Positions 19,634 to 28,358 of a stretch of DNA of 64,000 bases are shown here, piece after piece. Source of the DNA: CAYYMH01 sp964472785 (GTDB lineage Bacteria > Zhuqueibacterota > Zhuqueibacteria > Thermofontimicrobiales > Thermofontimicrobiaceae); the NCBI GenBank assembly GCA_964472785.1, contig CAYYMH010000005.1, positions 1-64,000 on the forward strand, given 5' to 3'. The notes beneath the pieces are model-generated. The model was not told where the DNA came from, did no database searches, and worked only from the letters and a program-made list of their open reading frames with translations. The position numbers were made by a program, and so were the translations under genes. Numbering within the stretch: the first letter of the stretch is position 1; the number at the start of each line of letters is the position of its first letter.

Positions 19634-20042
19634 GTGCCCAGTCATTCCCGGGCTTGTCCCGGAACCTGACCACCAACTGCTGACAACCCAATTAAATTAA
19701 AAAAGTATTGATATTCGTATTTTTTCGTTTTATATTATTTATCAGATTATTTAAATGAATCTGGGCTAAAGCCTGTGGCTCGTTTTTATTGCGTTGTCAC
19801 TGCCATGAATGACGTTGATATTCAAAAGTTGAATGGCTGAGGGGCTGGATGAAAAGTTAACTTGTAGTGACGAATTTATTCGTCGAATACCGCATATTGC
19901 ATGGAGCGAATTCTCTACTACAAATTATGTTAAACATGTTGCAGTGGGACTTTTGTTACAGCCCCAAATTGAAATGTCGTTTAGCAGGTGTTTCAGCCCA
20001 GTATAAAATAAAATCTAACCCAAACACCGGGAGCCAAAACCG
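19634..20042. other. Repeat-bearing intergenic region
   Basis: About 400 bases lie between the slyD terminator and the restriction-modification gene. They contain a short CCCGG ... CCCGG dyad near 19648-19664, and dispersed repeat A copy 2 (19852-19965). Otherwise I see no gene. Confidence 0.45.
19852..19965 (+). repeat. Dispersed hairpin repeat A, copy 2
   Basis: It matches the reverse complement of 2786-2902 along its whole length, from AAAAGTTAACTT to ACAGCCC. The GACGAATTTATTCGTC near-palindrome is preserved. It ends about 78 bases before the restriction-modification gene. Confidence 0.65.
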
Positions 20043-23000
20043 ATGTCCAATCCGCCGAATGTCATCTTTGATCTTGTCAAAAAATTTGAACGCAATTTGG
20101 AAGAGTACAAACACCCCAAATACAATGAAACCCTGATCCGCGTCGAATTTGTCAATCCGTTCTGGAAAGCGCTGGGCTGGGACGTGGATAACGAAAAAGG
20201 CTACGCCATGGCGTACCGGGATGTGATTCACGAAGATGACCTCAAAGTCGGGCGCACCAGCCGGGCGCCGGATTACGCGTTCAGGGTAGGAGGGACGCGC
20301 AAGTTTTTTCTCGAAACCAAAAAGCCGCACACCGATCTCAAGCACGATCCTTCGCCTGCGTTTCAGTTGCGGCGCTATGCCTACAGCGCCAAACTGCCGG
20401 TCTCCATGCTCACCGATTTTGAGGAGTTCATCGTTTACAACTGCCGCCTGAAACCGGCGATCACGGACAAGCCTCACACGGGACGCATGCTCTATTACAC
20501 CTTCCGCGAATATCCCGAAAAATGGGACGAGATCAGCGAGCGGTTTTCCAAACAGGCAGTGTTGCAGGGAAATTTTGACCGGTTCATCGAGGACACCCAG
20601 GGCAAGCGTCCCCGCGCTGAAATCGACCGGGATTTTCTCAACGATCTGGATAGCTGGCGCATCACCCTGGCGCGGAATATCGCGCTGCGAAATCCGGATC
20701 TGTCGGAACGGGAGTTGAATTATGCGGTGCAGATGACCATCGACCGGCTGATCTTTTTACGCATGTGCGAAGACCGGGATATCGAACAGTACGAAACCCT
20801 GCTGGGACTGAGCAACGGCGTCCGCATTTATCCCCGGCTGGTGCAGTTGTACTACAAAGCGGATTCCCGCTACAACTCCGGTCTGTTCCATTTTGAGGAA
20901 AAAGACGGCGCTCATCCGGACGAGCTCACCCCAAAGCTGAAGATTGACGATAAAGCGCTCAAAGACATCATCAGCGAGCTGTATTATCCCAAATGTCCGT
21001 ATGAGTTCAGCGTGCTGCCCGTGGAGGTGCTGGGCAATGCGTACGAACAGTTTTTGGGCAAACAAATTACCCTGACCAAAGGACACCGGGCGCGCATCGA
21101 GGAAAAGCAGGAGGTGCGCAAAGCCGGCGGAGTGTATTACACGCCCCAGTACATTGTCGATTACATTGTGAAAAATACGGTGGGCAAATTGTGCGAAGGC
21201 AAGACGCCGGCTGACATCAGCGAGCTGCGCGTGCTCGATCCGGCGTGTGGCTCCGGTTCGTTTTTGTTGGGCGCGTTTCAGTATTTGCTGGACTGGCACC
21301 GGGACTGGTACCGGAAAAAAATCGAGGACACCGGCGATGTGCCCACCTGTCCGCCGACCAAAGGTAAGCGCAAACGCAAGTCCGATCCACAAGCGATTTT
21401 TCAGGGTGGGGACGGGGAATGGTACCTGACCACCGCAGAGAAAAAGCGCATTTTGACCAATAATATTTTTGGCGTGGACATCGACGCCAATGCCGTGGAA
21501 GTGACCAAACTGTCCCTGCTGCTCAAAGTGCTGGAACACGAAAGCAGCGAAACCCTGAACCGGCAGTTGGGTCTGTGGCAGGAGCGCGCCCTGCCCAATC
21601 TGGCGAGCAACGTCAAATGTGGCAACTCGCTGATCGGCACTGATTTTTATGAACAGCAGCAAACCGCGCTGTTCGATGAGGAAGAAGCCATGCGCGTCAA
21701 CGCGTTTGACTGGGAGCGGGAATTTCCTGAGATTTTTGAGCGGGGCGGATTTGATGCGGTGATTGGGAATCCGCCGTATGTTCGTATTCAAACACTGAAT
21801 GAATTTTCGAGAGAACAGGTGGAATACTTTAATACCGAATATCGAAATTACATTTGTGGAAATTACGATATTTACATTCTATTTATATGCAGAGGTTTTA
21901 AAATATTGAGAAAGCATGGCGTACTTGGATACATTTTGCCACATAAATTTTTTCAGGGAGAAATGGGAAAAAATATTAGAAAATATATTGCAAAAGAATC
22001 GTGTATTAGTAAAGTGGTTAATTTTTCCACTAATCAAATTTTTGAATCCGTTAGCACTTATACTTGTTTGCTTTTCTTGGTAAAATCTAAATTGAAGGGA
22101 TTCAAATATAAAAAATTTGAATTAGGAGATAATTATAAAGATTTAAAAAATATTCAGTATGAGGACATAGATTCAAAAGTTCTTCATCGAGATATGTGGA
22201 ATTTTCATCCAAAAAATATACAAAATATTTTAGATAAGATTAATGAAATGGAACAAAATTTTGAAAATATTACAGAGAAAATATTTAAAGGGTCCTCTAC
22301 TGGAAATGACAAAGTATTTTTATTAAAATTGGATTCGAGAGGGGAAAAATCAAGTTCTCTATTTTCTACTTCTTTAAACAGATATGTTGAAATTGAAAAT
22401 GAGCTATTGAAGAAATTTATTTATGGACAAGATGTCAGAAGATATTATATAAAAAATAGTGGTATCTATCTGTTATTCCCCTATATAATATCGGAAAATA
22501 AAGCAAGTTTAATTGATAGCAAAACATTTAAAGAAAAATACCCATTGGGACTTAAATATTTGAATGAAAACCAAAGCTTGCTATTAAAAAGAAAAATTAA
22601 GATTGGTGATAATGATTTTTATAAGTTTTCAGCAGCTAGAAGCTTGGTTGAATATCATAGAAACAAAATATTGATTCCCGACATGCTTGTAAAATGTAGA
22701 ATTTCAATTGATTCAAATGGAGAAATATTTCATGGACCTGCCATACACAGTATTGTTTTCAAAAGGGGTGATGATATTTATAATGATCTTTTTTATCTTG
22801 GTATTCTAAATTCAAACATATTTTGGTTTTTTATTAAAAATACGAGTACTGCACTTAGAGGTGATGCATATCGACTCACTCCTGAATTTTTAAATCCATT
22901 TAATTTCCCACGATCGAGTGAGCAAAAAGCAGAGGAGCTCATAAAGATGGTTCAGCGAATTCTGCAGATGCAGTTGCGATTAGCAGAGGGGCGTGATCTG

Positions 23001-23123
23001 CGAACTTGTGAAACGGTTCAACGCCAAATCGCCGCCACTGACAACCAAATCGACCAGCTCGTTTACCAGCTTTACGGCTTAACCGACGAAGAGATCAAAA
23101 TCGTGGAAGAAGCGGTGAAATGA
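20043..23123 (+). CDS. Type IIG restriction-modification enzyme (Eco57I-like)
   Basis: A 1026-residue single-chain enzyme expected to cut and methylate DNA. The N-terminus has a PD-(D/E)XK nuclease site: Pro76-Asp77, then Glu91-x-Lys93 (FFLETKKP). The middle has SAM motif I, DPACGSGSFLLG (from about 399), and catalytic motif NPPY (about 576), the N6-adenine signature. The C-terminal TaqI-like recognition region runs from about 585 to 957, and the tail VYQLYGLTDEE is typical. Codon and base use change abruptly: about 20043-21780 and 22920-23123 are GC-richer, while about 21790-22915, the recognition region, is strongly AT-rich. This implies replacement of the specificity part by recombination. 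There is no separate S or M gene. The start has a modest GGGAG upstream. Confidence 0.88.
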   Translation: MSNPPNVIFDLVKKFERNLEEYKHPKYNETLIRVEFVNPFWKALGWDVDNEKGYAMAYRDVIHEDDLKVGRTSRAPDYAFRVGGTRKFFLETKKPHTDLKHDPSPAFQLRRYAYSAKLPVSMLTDFEEFIVYNCRLKPAITDKPHTGRMLYYTFREYPEKWDEISERFSKQAVLQGNFDRFIEDTQGKRPRAEIDRDFLNDLDSWRITLARNIALRNPDLSERELNYAVQMTIDRLIFLRMCEDRDIEQYETLLGLSNGVRIYPRLVQLYYKADSRYNSGLFHFEEKDGAHPDELTPKLKIDDKALKDIISELYYPKCPYEFSVLPVEVLGNAYEQFLGKQITLTKGHRARIEEKQEVRKAGGVYYTPQYIVDYIVKNTVGKLCEGKTPADISELRVLDPACGSGSFLLGAFQYLLDWHRDWYRKKIEDTGDVPTCPPTKGKRKRKSDPQAIFQGGDGEWYLTTAEKKRILTNNIFGVDIDANAVEVTKLSLLLKVLEHESSETLNRQLGLWQERALPNLASNVKCGNSLIGTDFYEQQQTALFDEEEAMRVNAFDWEREFPEIFERGGFDAVIGNPPYVRIQTLNEFSREQVEYFNTEYRNYICGNYDIYILFICRGFKILRKHGVLGYILPHKFFQGEMGKNIRKYIAKESCISKVVNFSTNQIFESVSTYTCLLFLVKSKLKGFKYKKFELGDNYKDLKNIQYEDIDSKVLHRDMWNFHPKNIQNILDKINEMEQNFENITEKIFKGSSTGNDKVFLLKLDSRGEKSSSLFSTSLNRYVEIENELLKKFIYGQDVRRYYIKNSGIYLLFPYIISENKASLIDSKTFKEKYPLGLKYLNENQSLLLKRKIKIGDNDFYKFSAARSLVEYHRNKILIPDMLVKCRISIDSNGEIFHGPAIHSIVFKRGDDIYNDLFYLGILNSNIFWFFIKNTSTALRGDAYRLTPEFLNPFNFPRSSEQKAEELIKMVQRILQMQLRLAEGRDLRTCETVQRQIAATDNQIDQLVYQLYGLTDEEIKIVEEAVK

Positions 23124-23173
23124 TGTCAAAATTTATCAATCGTGGTTCGTCATAAATTCTAATCCCGGATTTA

Positions 23174-23407
23174 TGTTTCACCCCTTCGGGGTTATTTCAT
23201 TTTTTTGGATTTTGTGCTACAAATGTTGAATCCGCCGGCTGGCAGATTCGGATGCAACATCGAAGATGTTGAACATTGGTACAAAAGAATAATAAAAGAG
23301 CGGCAACCCTGAAAGGGTTGAACCAATTAAATTACACGAGTTTCAACTCGGGGACACCAATACCCGCAACGCAACCGGGATTTAAATCCCGGATAATTTG
23401 ATTAACG
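23174..23407 (+). repeat. Hairpin-string repeat B, copy 1
   Basis: It is a direct repeat of 24363-24625, sharing CACCCCTTCGGGGT-like, GAATCCGCCGGCTGGC, CAACCCTGAAAGGGTTG and CACGAGTTTCAACTCG-type blocks in the same order. Each block is itself a short hairpin. No coding potential is seen. Confidence 0.75.
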
Positions 23408-23475
23408 AGGATTAAAATCTCTGGCAATTTTTACCTTGATTTTATGGGATTTAATTTGTAAAATAGATTTAAGCA

Positions 23476-23699
23476 GGGTGCAATTCCGAGAAGTTGGTAT
23501 TTTGGGAAATAAATAAGAAAAATGTAAACTGCTGAAGCAGTTAATCAATTGTTTTATCTTCTGTTAACACCCCGATAAATCTGGGTGTTAATTCAACCCT
23601 CCTGTTGAATGATCACCCCGATTCATCGGGGTGGAGTCGTTAAAAAACAGGATATTAGAAACCGTTTCAACGGTTTACCAACTTTATGGAATTGCGCCC
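23476..23699. mobile_element. MITE-like element C, copy 1, with 8-bp target duplication
   Basis: The 224-bp element begins GGGTGCAATTCCGAGAAGTTGG-like and ends with its inverted form (CCAACTTTATGGAATTGCGC), giving terminal inverted repeats of about 22 bp. The identical octamer TTTAAGCA lies directly before (23468-23475) and after (23700-23707), a perfect target-site duplication. The interior is a string of hairpins (AACTGCTGAAGCAGTT, ATTCAAC/GTTGAAT, CACCCCGATTCATCGGGGTG, AAACCGTTTCAACGGTTT). It has no open frame, so it would depend on a transposase elsewhere. Eight-bp duplications and GG-starting ends fit ISL3-type elements, among others. Confidence 0.8.
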
Positions 23700-23761
23700 T
23701 TTAAGCATATTAAAAAGAATTCAATTTTTCAATTGTCAGATTTTATTTTAAGGAGTCAAAA

Positions 23762-23950
23762 ATGTCCACGGTAAAGGAAGAAGTAAAATCTTTATTGAAT
23801 ACGCTATCCGATGATTGTACAATCGAGGATATTCAATACCACTTATATGTCATGGAAAAAGTTCAACGTGGAATTGAAAAAGCTGAAAAAGAGGGGACCA
23901 TTGATCAAGAAGACATTGAGAGGAAGTTTAGTAAATGGACTTCAGAATAG
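23762..23950 (+). CDS. Antitoxin of a RelE/ParE-type module
   Basis: A 62-residue acidic and helical protein (EEVKSLLNTLSDDCTIEDIQYHLYVMEKVQRGIEKAEKEG). It has the length and helical pattern of antitoxins paired with ParE/RelE toxins, and its last 16 bases overlap the toxin gene. AAGGAG lies 6 bases upstream of the ATG. It should bind and neutralise the toxin and repress the shared promoter, although no clear DNA-binding fold can be named. The module sits between hairpin-repeat blocks. Confidence 0.78.
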   Translation: MSTVKEEVKSLLNTLSDDCTIEDIQYHLYVMEKVQRGIEKAEKEGTIDQEDIERKFSKWTSE

Positions 23951-24243
23951 TATGGTCTCCGGAAGCGAGCGATGATCTCGAGTCGATCGCTGAATATATT
24001 GCAAAAGATTCCGATGCATATGCTCGAGCAGTCGTAACAAAAATCCTTCACGTTACACGGAATATTACAAAATTTCCTTTCATCGGCAGAGTTGTTCCTG
24101 AGATTAGCAATGATAATATTAGAGAACGTTTTGTCTATAGCTATCGAGTTGTGTACAAAATAAAAGAAGATACGATTATCATTGTCGCTATAATCCATGG
24201 GAAAAGATTGCTGGAGAATATATCTGATAGGTATGAAAGGTAA
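23935..24243 (+). CDS. RelE/ParE-family toxin
   Basis: A 102-residue protein with the ParE/RelE fold: it opens FRIVWSPEASDDLESIAEYIAKDS, the typical first strand and two helices. It then has FPFIGRVVPEI and the core YSYRVVYKIKEDTIIIVAIIHGKRLL, whose Arg and His-x-x-Arg-like residues match the family. As ParE it would poison gyrase; as RelE it would cut mRNA on the ribosome; sequence alone does not decide. The start overlaps the antitoxin gene by 16 bp, implying coupled translation. Confidence 0.87.
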   Translation: MDFRIVWSPEASDDLESIAEYIAKDSDAYARAVVTKILHVTRNITKFPFIGRVVPEISNDNIRERFVYSYRVVYKIKEDTIIIVAIIHGKRLLENISDRYER

Positions 24244-24362
24244 TTAAATCCAAAAGTTTAAAACTTTCTTCACTTTTTTTTGCCTTCTTATTTGGCAAAA
24301 AACATCAAAAATCAGAATATGAATCTGATTGGTAGTCACCAATTTGAAAATTCTGGATTATT

Positions 24363-24625
24363 GTTTTACCCCTTCGGGGTTATTTCATTTTTTTGGATTT
24401 CGTGCTACAAATGTTGAATCCGCCGGCTGGCGGATTCGGATGCAACATAGAAGATGTTGAATCCCGCTGTGCGGGATAGCAAAAGGATAATAAAAGAGCG
24501 GCAACCCTGAAAGGGTTGAACCAATAAATTCCCCTGATCTTAAATTGAATTGCCACGAGTTTCAACTCGTGGAGTCCAATGCCCTCCAAACAATCGGGGT
24601 TTTAAACCCAGAAATTTGATTAACG
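24363..24625 (+). repeat. Hairpin-string repeat B, copy 2
   Basis: Same order of hairpin blocks as 23174-23407, with one extra dyad (ATCCCGCTGTGCGGGAT) inserted. The two copies flank the toxin-antitoxin module as direct repeats about 1.2 kb apart. Short open frames within it are products of the repeat and not genes. Confidence 0.75.
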
Positions 24626-24655
24626 TGCGACGCACCTCACAGGTGCATCGCACGT
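24623..24655. repeat. 33-bp near-perfect hairpin
   Basis: ACGTGCGA-c-GCACCT pairs with AGGTGC-a-TCGCACGT around a 3-base loop. No T-run follows, so termination is not implied. It adjoins the end of repeat B copy 2. Confidence 0.65.
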
Positions 24656-24725
24656 AATAAGGAATTATGATATCCAATCGAATAATCGAAGAGGATCAGC
24701 GAACAGGATGAAGAGATTTCGAGGT

Positions 24726-25100
24726 TTACAACAATTTCACCAGAGCAGCGACAATGGCAATGCCAGCCGCTAACATCGTTCCCAAACGCAATGTCAAATC
24801 GTGTTTTAATCGTAATTCCAATTCCTTCATATCACGTTTCAGAGAGGATTCCAATTCTTTCATATCTCGTTTCAGAGAGGATTCCAATTCTTTCATATCT
24901 CGTTTTAGAGAGGATTCCAATTCCTTCATATCTCGACGCAAAGAGGTTTCCAGTTTTTTCATGTCATATTTTGTCGCCAGTTTTTCATCGACAATTTTTG
25001 CGAGCATTTCTGCCTGCACTTCTGCCTGATCTTCAGTAAAGCCAACAGCTTTTAATTTCTTGGCGTAACTCAACGTATCCATGATAATCGATTCGGACAT
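24726..25100 (-). CDS. Coiled-coil protein with C-terminal membrane anchor (DUF1640/CCDC90-like)
   Basis: A 124-residue protein: an N-terminal helical part (YAKKLKAVGFTEDQAEVQAEML), then four tandem 11-residue units of the type RDMKELESSLK, which form a long coiled coil, then one hydrophobic C-terminal segment (LGTMLAAGIAIVAALVKLL) anchoring it in the membrane. This plan matches DUF1640-type proteins, whose role is not settled. The start at 25100 is preferred over two ATGs just upstream because GGAG falls 6 bases before it. The repeats are near-identical in DNA, so the copy number may vary between strains. Confidence 0.7.
   Translation of the reverse strand: MSESIIMDTLSYAKKLKAVGFTEDQAEVQAEMLAKIVDEKLATKYDMKKLETSLRRDMKELESSLKRDMKELESSLKRDMKELESSLKRDMKELELRLKHDLTLRLGTMLAAGIAIVAALVKLL
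24812..24943 (-). repeat. 33-bp tandem repeat inside the coiled-coil gene
   Basis: Four consecutive 33-base units differ at only a few positions and each encodes eleven residues of coiled coil. The unit is a multiple of three, so gain or loss of units keeps the frame. Confidence 0.8.
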
Positions 25101-25237
25101 TTTCATCTCCATTTTTAAAGATGATAACTTCGATATTAATATAAATCATTTCTTTTATAATGTCAAGATATTTTTTGAGATGGAGGATTATCTGAAGCGG
25201 CAGAAAGCTAATGGAAAAATTTTATAATGATCTTTTT

Positions 25238-25270
25238 AGATGGACTCCACCTTCAAGGTGGAGCCCATCT
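25238..25270. repeat. 33-bp hairpin downstream of the second T9SS cargo gene
   Basis: AGATGG-a-CTCCACCTT pairs with AAGGTGGAG-c-CCATCT, closing on one C. It lies about 10 bases beyond the stop of the minus-strand gene ending at 25280. There is no T-run on that strand, so it is more like the other dispersed hairpins than a standard terminator, although it may protect the transcript end. Confidence 0.6.
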
Positions 25271-25279
25271 GATCAATCA

Positions 25280-27859
25280 CTATTTCATCAAAATCATTTT
25301 ATTCGTCTGGCTAAACTCGTCAGCTTTAAAATAATAAAAATAAACGCCGCTGCTCACCTTTTGCCCTGCATTATCCCTGCCGTTCCAGAGTAGCGTGTGT
25401 GTACCGGCGTCTTTCATTCCGGTGAACAGATCGCGTACCAGCTTGCCATTGATGTCATAAATTTTGAGGCTGACCTGTTCCGCTTGTGGCAGACCGAATT
25501 GAATAGTGGTTTCCGGATTGAATGGATTGGGATAGTTCTGCGACAGAAAGTATTTTTCCGGAATCATGTTTTGCTGAATATCCATTCCAGTCAGTACCAC
25601 AGAAATGGGTCCGTGGAAGGTGCTGACACCTGTTAGGCTGATATCCTCCAATTTGTAATAATAAGTGGCAGATTGCTCCGGCGTGTCCAGAAAACTGTAT
25701 TCTGCGCCTGTGGTCGGGCTGCCCTCTGCTGGTATCAGATTGCTATTAATTTTTTCATACTCTCCGTTTTCCTGTTCGCTCCTGTAAAGATTGAATCCGG
25801 CGTTGTTGGGTTCGGTTTCGGTTGTCCAGTAGGTCAAGATGCCATCTTGACCCACTTCTGCGTAAAACGCTGAAAGTGTAATCGCAGACGGCTGGGGACC
25901 TAACGGAATATTATTGTTAATCACCGTTGGGTCGCCGATTTCCAGATGGAATTCCCAGTAATAGGGATTGTCTCCGCAGTCCCAATTGGTCATTTGATCG
26001 TTGGTGCCGTCCTTGCTGCCCTGTCCCACCGCCAGCGGATTTGGATCGATGGTCGGATCAGGATCGAGCGCGCCGGACTGTGCGGTACAGGAAGAACTCA
26101 AAGTGTATCCGGACGGTGGCGTGTAGGACAACGTGTAATCTCCGTTCTGTGAAACGGTGAATTGATAATAACCGTTGGAACCGTCTTGAATGATGTTGAC
26201 GCCGGTCGAAGGATTAACCGATATTGTCCCGCCGGAAATAATGTTGCCGTTGGTTTCGTCATAAATCCAGCCGCTGGGATCGTAGTCCTCGTTATCCGGG
26301 ACTCCATCGTTATCGCGGTCGCCGGTTCCTTCCTGACTATCCCCAATACCGTCGCCGTCTGAATCTTCATCAATGTAAACCTGATAATCCTCAACCTCGC
26401 CATCGGACGCAGCACCTGTCGGCTCTGTCGGTGGCTGTGTTCCGAGACGGAAACGAGCGAATGTGTTCCCGATTGAAGCTGTAACCGGGATATTTATCTG
26501 AAAATGATTTATTCCTGGCTGAACTGTTTCTCCGTTGATGACATGATCATCCGTATCTCCCCAGTCGCCATTGGCGTTAAAATCGATCCATGCCTGGAGC
26601 ACTGCATCGGTCGTACCCTGAGGTAAGGTAACATCCACAGCAATTTCTGCCTGATTCCCGGCAATAAGCTCACCAAAAATCACACCGTCTTCATCATCCG
26701 TACCATCATTGTCATCGCCATCGGCATTGGCTGATTGCTGACCTTCAACTTCCTCATCAATACTTTTCCCCAGATAAAAATCAGTGACCGCTTTATGGCG
26801 TGCACCATCGTTCGCCAATAAAGTCGGATACTGGCCGGCAGTCTGATCAAGCGGATCCGGCGCATCGCCGAAATCAAAAAGATAATTTGATTCACCCGGG
26901 GTTCCCTTTTCTGTTGCGCCATTATCCCATCCCAGCGCGATATCTGCGGTAAACCAATTATCAGCAACCGTGCCATCTCCGGCGGGATCTTTTCGCATCA
27001 TCGAATATTTATTGGTATTATCTCCGGCAGCAGCCACGCCTACACCGTCATCTGCTGTGTCGATTAAGTTACCGCTGCCGTCCCATTGTCCGTCGTAAAG
27101 TTTAATTTGGAGCTGGTTGGTGGATAAGGAAACGCTTGCATCCACGAGATCGGGCGTGACGGCAATTTGTGAACCGGATTCATCATAATTGGAAATCAGG
27201 AAAAAGCCATTTGCCGGAATTGTTCCTGAAGGAATTTCCAGCATGAGCGTTTCACTGCCACTGCTTAAACGGGTGAGTTGCCAGCCGGACAAATTTATTT
27301 TATAGTCAGTCGTATTTCGGAGCTCAATCCATTCATCTGCATAGGATGAAGTGGAACCTGTCCACATCAGTTCATTGATCACGATTTCTCCTGCTGATGG
27401 CGCATATAATACATCGAATTCATTTGAATAGCCATAAGCACCAATAATGTTTGAAGTATCAAAACCATAAACTGTAATTATATTGTTTTCCTTAATTTGG
27501 GAAATGGTGACATTGCCAGTCCATACTCCTGAAACAAAATTGCCGCTGGTTGTCGGACTTATCGAACCTGTCAAGTCAGAAATAGTAACTTTTCTACTAT
27601 TGAAATAAGTATAAGTGTTTGATCCGTATTTCGCGGTGACAGTGATAGTAAAAGACTTATTTTGAGTTTGATCAGGAATAAGGCTAATTTCAAATCTAGT
27701 TAGCATAGGCGCCAAAGTTTTATTTAGCTTGTGATCAGTTGAGCTGCCGGGAAGATTATCGGGTTTGAAACCTTCGGACTGAGTAGTTGTTTGGGAAAAA
27801 AGAGAACATGGTACAATTATCGAGAGAATCAAAGCGAAAACGATGTGTTGGAATTTCAT
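25280..27859 (-). CDS. Secreted lamin-tail/GEVED protein with T9SS sorting domain
   Basis: An 859-residue exported protein. In order: signal peptide (MKFQHIVFALILSIIVPCSL, to about residue 22); a beta-sandwich region; a lamin-tail domain, about 155-290 (GEIVINELMWTGSTSSYADE, WIELRNTTDYKINLSGWQL); a GEVED domain, about 335-495 (DFGDAPDPL ... SDGEVEDYQVYIDEDSD); acidic TSP3-type repeats; an SdrD B-like module; a fibronectin-like domain; and the T9SS sorting domain (FLSQNYPNPFNPET ... GVYFYYF ... KMILMK). It has no recognisable enzyme domain and is probably a surface structural or adhesive protein. Its last about 330 residues parallel those of the cargo protein at 12826-17463. Confidence 0.85.
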   Translation of the reverse strand: MKFQHIVFALILSIIVPCSLFSQTTTQSEGFKPDNLPGSSTDHKLNKTLAPMLTRFEISLIPDQTQNKSFTITVTAKYGSNTYTYFNSRKVTISDLTGSISPTTSGNFVSGVWTGNVTISQIKENNIITVYGFDTSNIIGAYGYSNEFDVLYAPSAGEIVINELMWTGSTSSYADEWIELRNTTDYKINLSGWQLTRLSSGSETLMLEIPSGTIPANGFFLISNYDESGSQIAVTPDLVDASVSLSTNQLQIKLYDGQWDGSGNLIDTADDGVGVAAAGDNTNKYSMMRKDPAGDGTVADNWFTADIALGWDNGATEKGTPGESNYLFDFGDAPDPLDQTAGQYPTLLANDGARHKAVTDFYLGKSIDEEVEGQQSANADGDDNDGTDDEDGVIFGELIAGNQAEIAVDVTLPQGTTDAVLQAWIDFNANGDWGDTDDHVINGETVQPGINHFQINIPVTASIGNTFARFRLGTQPPTEPTGAASDGEVEDYQVYIDEDSDGDGIGDSQEGTGDRDNDGVPDNEDYDPSGWIYDETNGNIISGGTISVNPSTGVNIIQDGSNGYYQFTVSQNGDYTLSYTPPSGYTLSSSCTAQSGALDPDPTIDPNPLAVGQGSKDGTNDQMTNWDCGDNPYYWEFHLEIGDPTVINNNIPLGPQPSAITLSAFYAEVGQDGILTYWTTETEPNNAGFNLYRSEQENGEYEKINSNLIPAEGSPTTGAEYSFLDTPEQSATYYYKLEDISLTGVSTFHGPISVVLTGMDIQQNMIPEKYFLSQNYPNPFNPETTIQFGLPQAEQVSLKIYDINGKLVRDLFTGMKDAGTHTLLWNGRDNAGQKVSSGVYFYYFKADEFSQTNKMILMK

Positions 27860-28090
27860 ATTACCCCCACGGTGTAATAGATTAGCTGTTCAATAATAAA
27901 ATATTTTTTTGCGGATTTAAGATGCTTAAATATGAATGACGATGATTGATTTTTTTATAAACGGAAATAACACACCTGTAAAAAATCAGATTAGCTGTAT
28001 ATTATTATATATACAATAATTTAATAAAATTGCTGAAAAATATTTTAACAAATTCGTTAAAAATCAGAACAATACTTTTTAACGGAATCA

Positions 28091-28264
28091 CTAACCGGCT
28101 AAGGCAGCGCCCAGATAATAGGGCCAAATGATCAACGCCAGTACAGCTTTCCAAAAGGTCAGTTTGGCAAATGCAATGGTAAACAACCACCCCATAAACC
28201 AGACAGGACCAACGATCGTTGCGTTATCACAGCTTTTTGTTTTTTCCTTTTTTTCGTCAGTCAA
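28091..28264 (-). CDS. Small conserved inner-membrane protein
   Basis: A protein of about 57 residues: a short charged start (TDEKKEKTKSCDNA), then two hydrophobic segments (WFMGWLFTIAFAKL and VLALIIWPYYLGAALAG) separated by FWKA. The tryptophan-rich pattern recalls small uncharacterised membrane proteins found across bacteria. The TTG start at 28264 is preferred because AAAGGA lies 8 bases upstream; the ATG at 28285 has none. Its function is unknown. Confidence 0.6.
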   Translation of the reverse strand: MTDEKKEKTKSCDNATIVGPVWFMGWLFTIAFAKLTFWKAVLALIIWPYYLGAALAG

Positions 28265-28358
28265 GTGAGTTTTCCTTTCAATCATAAGTGGTTATGATAT
28301 AAAAAAACGGCGAATATTCTGGTAATTATCAGGATTAAGCATAGGATTCTTTTTGAAT

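Noticed and set aside
24271..24304. TTTTTTTGCC ... GGCAAAAAA dyad as terminator of the ParE-type module
   Set aside because: On the plus strand the T-run is before the stem and A-run after it, so it does not fit an intrinsic terminator for the toxin gene.
23174..24655. CRISPR-like array
   Set aside because: The repeated blocks are diverse hairpins occurring once per copy; there are no regularly spaced identical repeats, and no cas genes are near.
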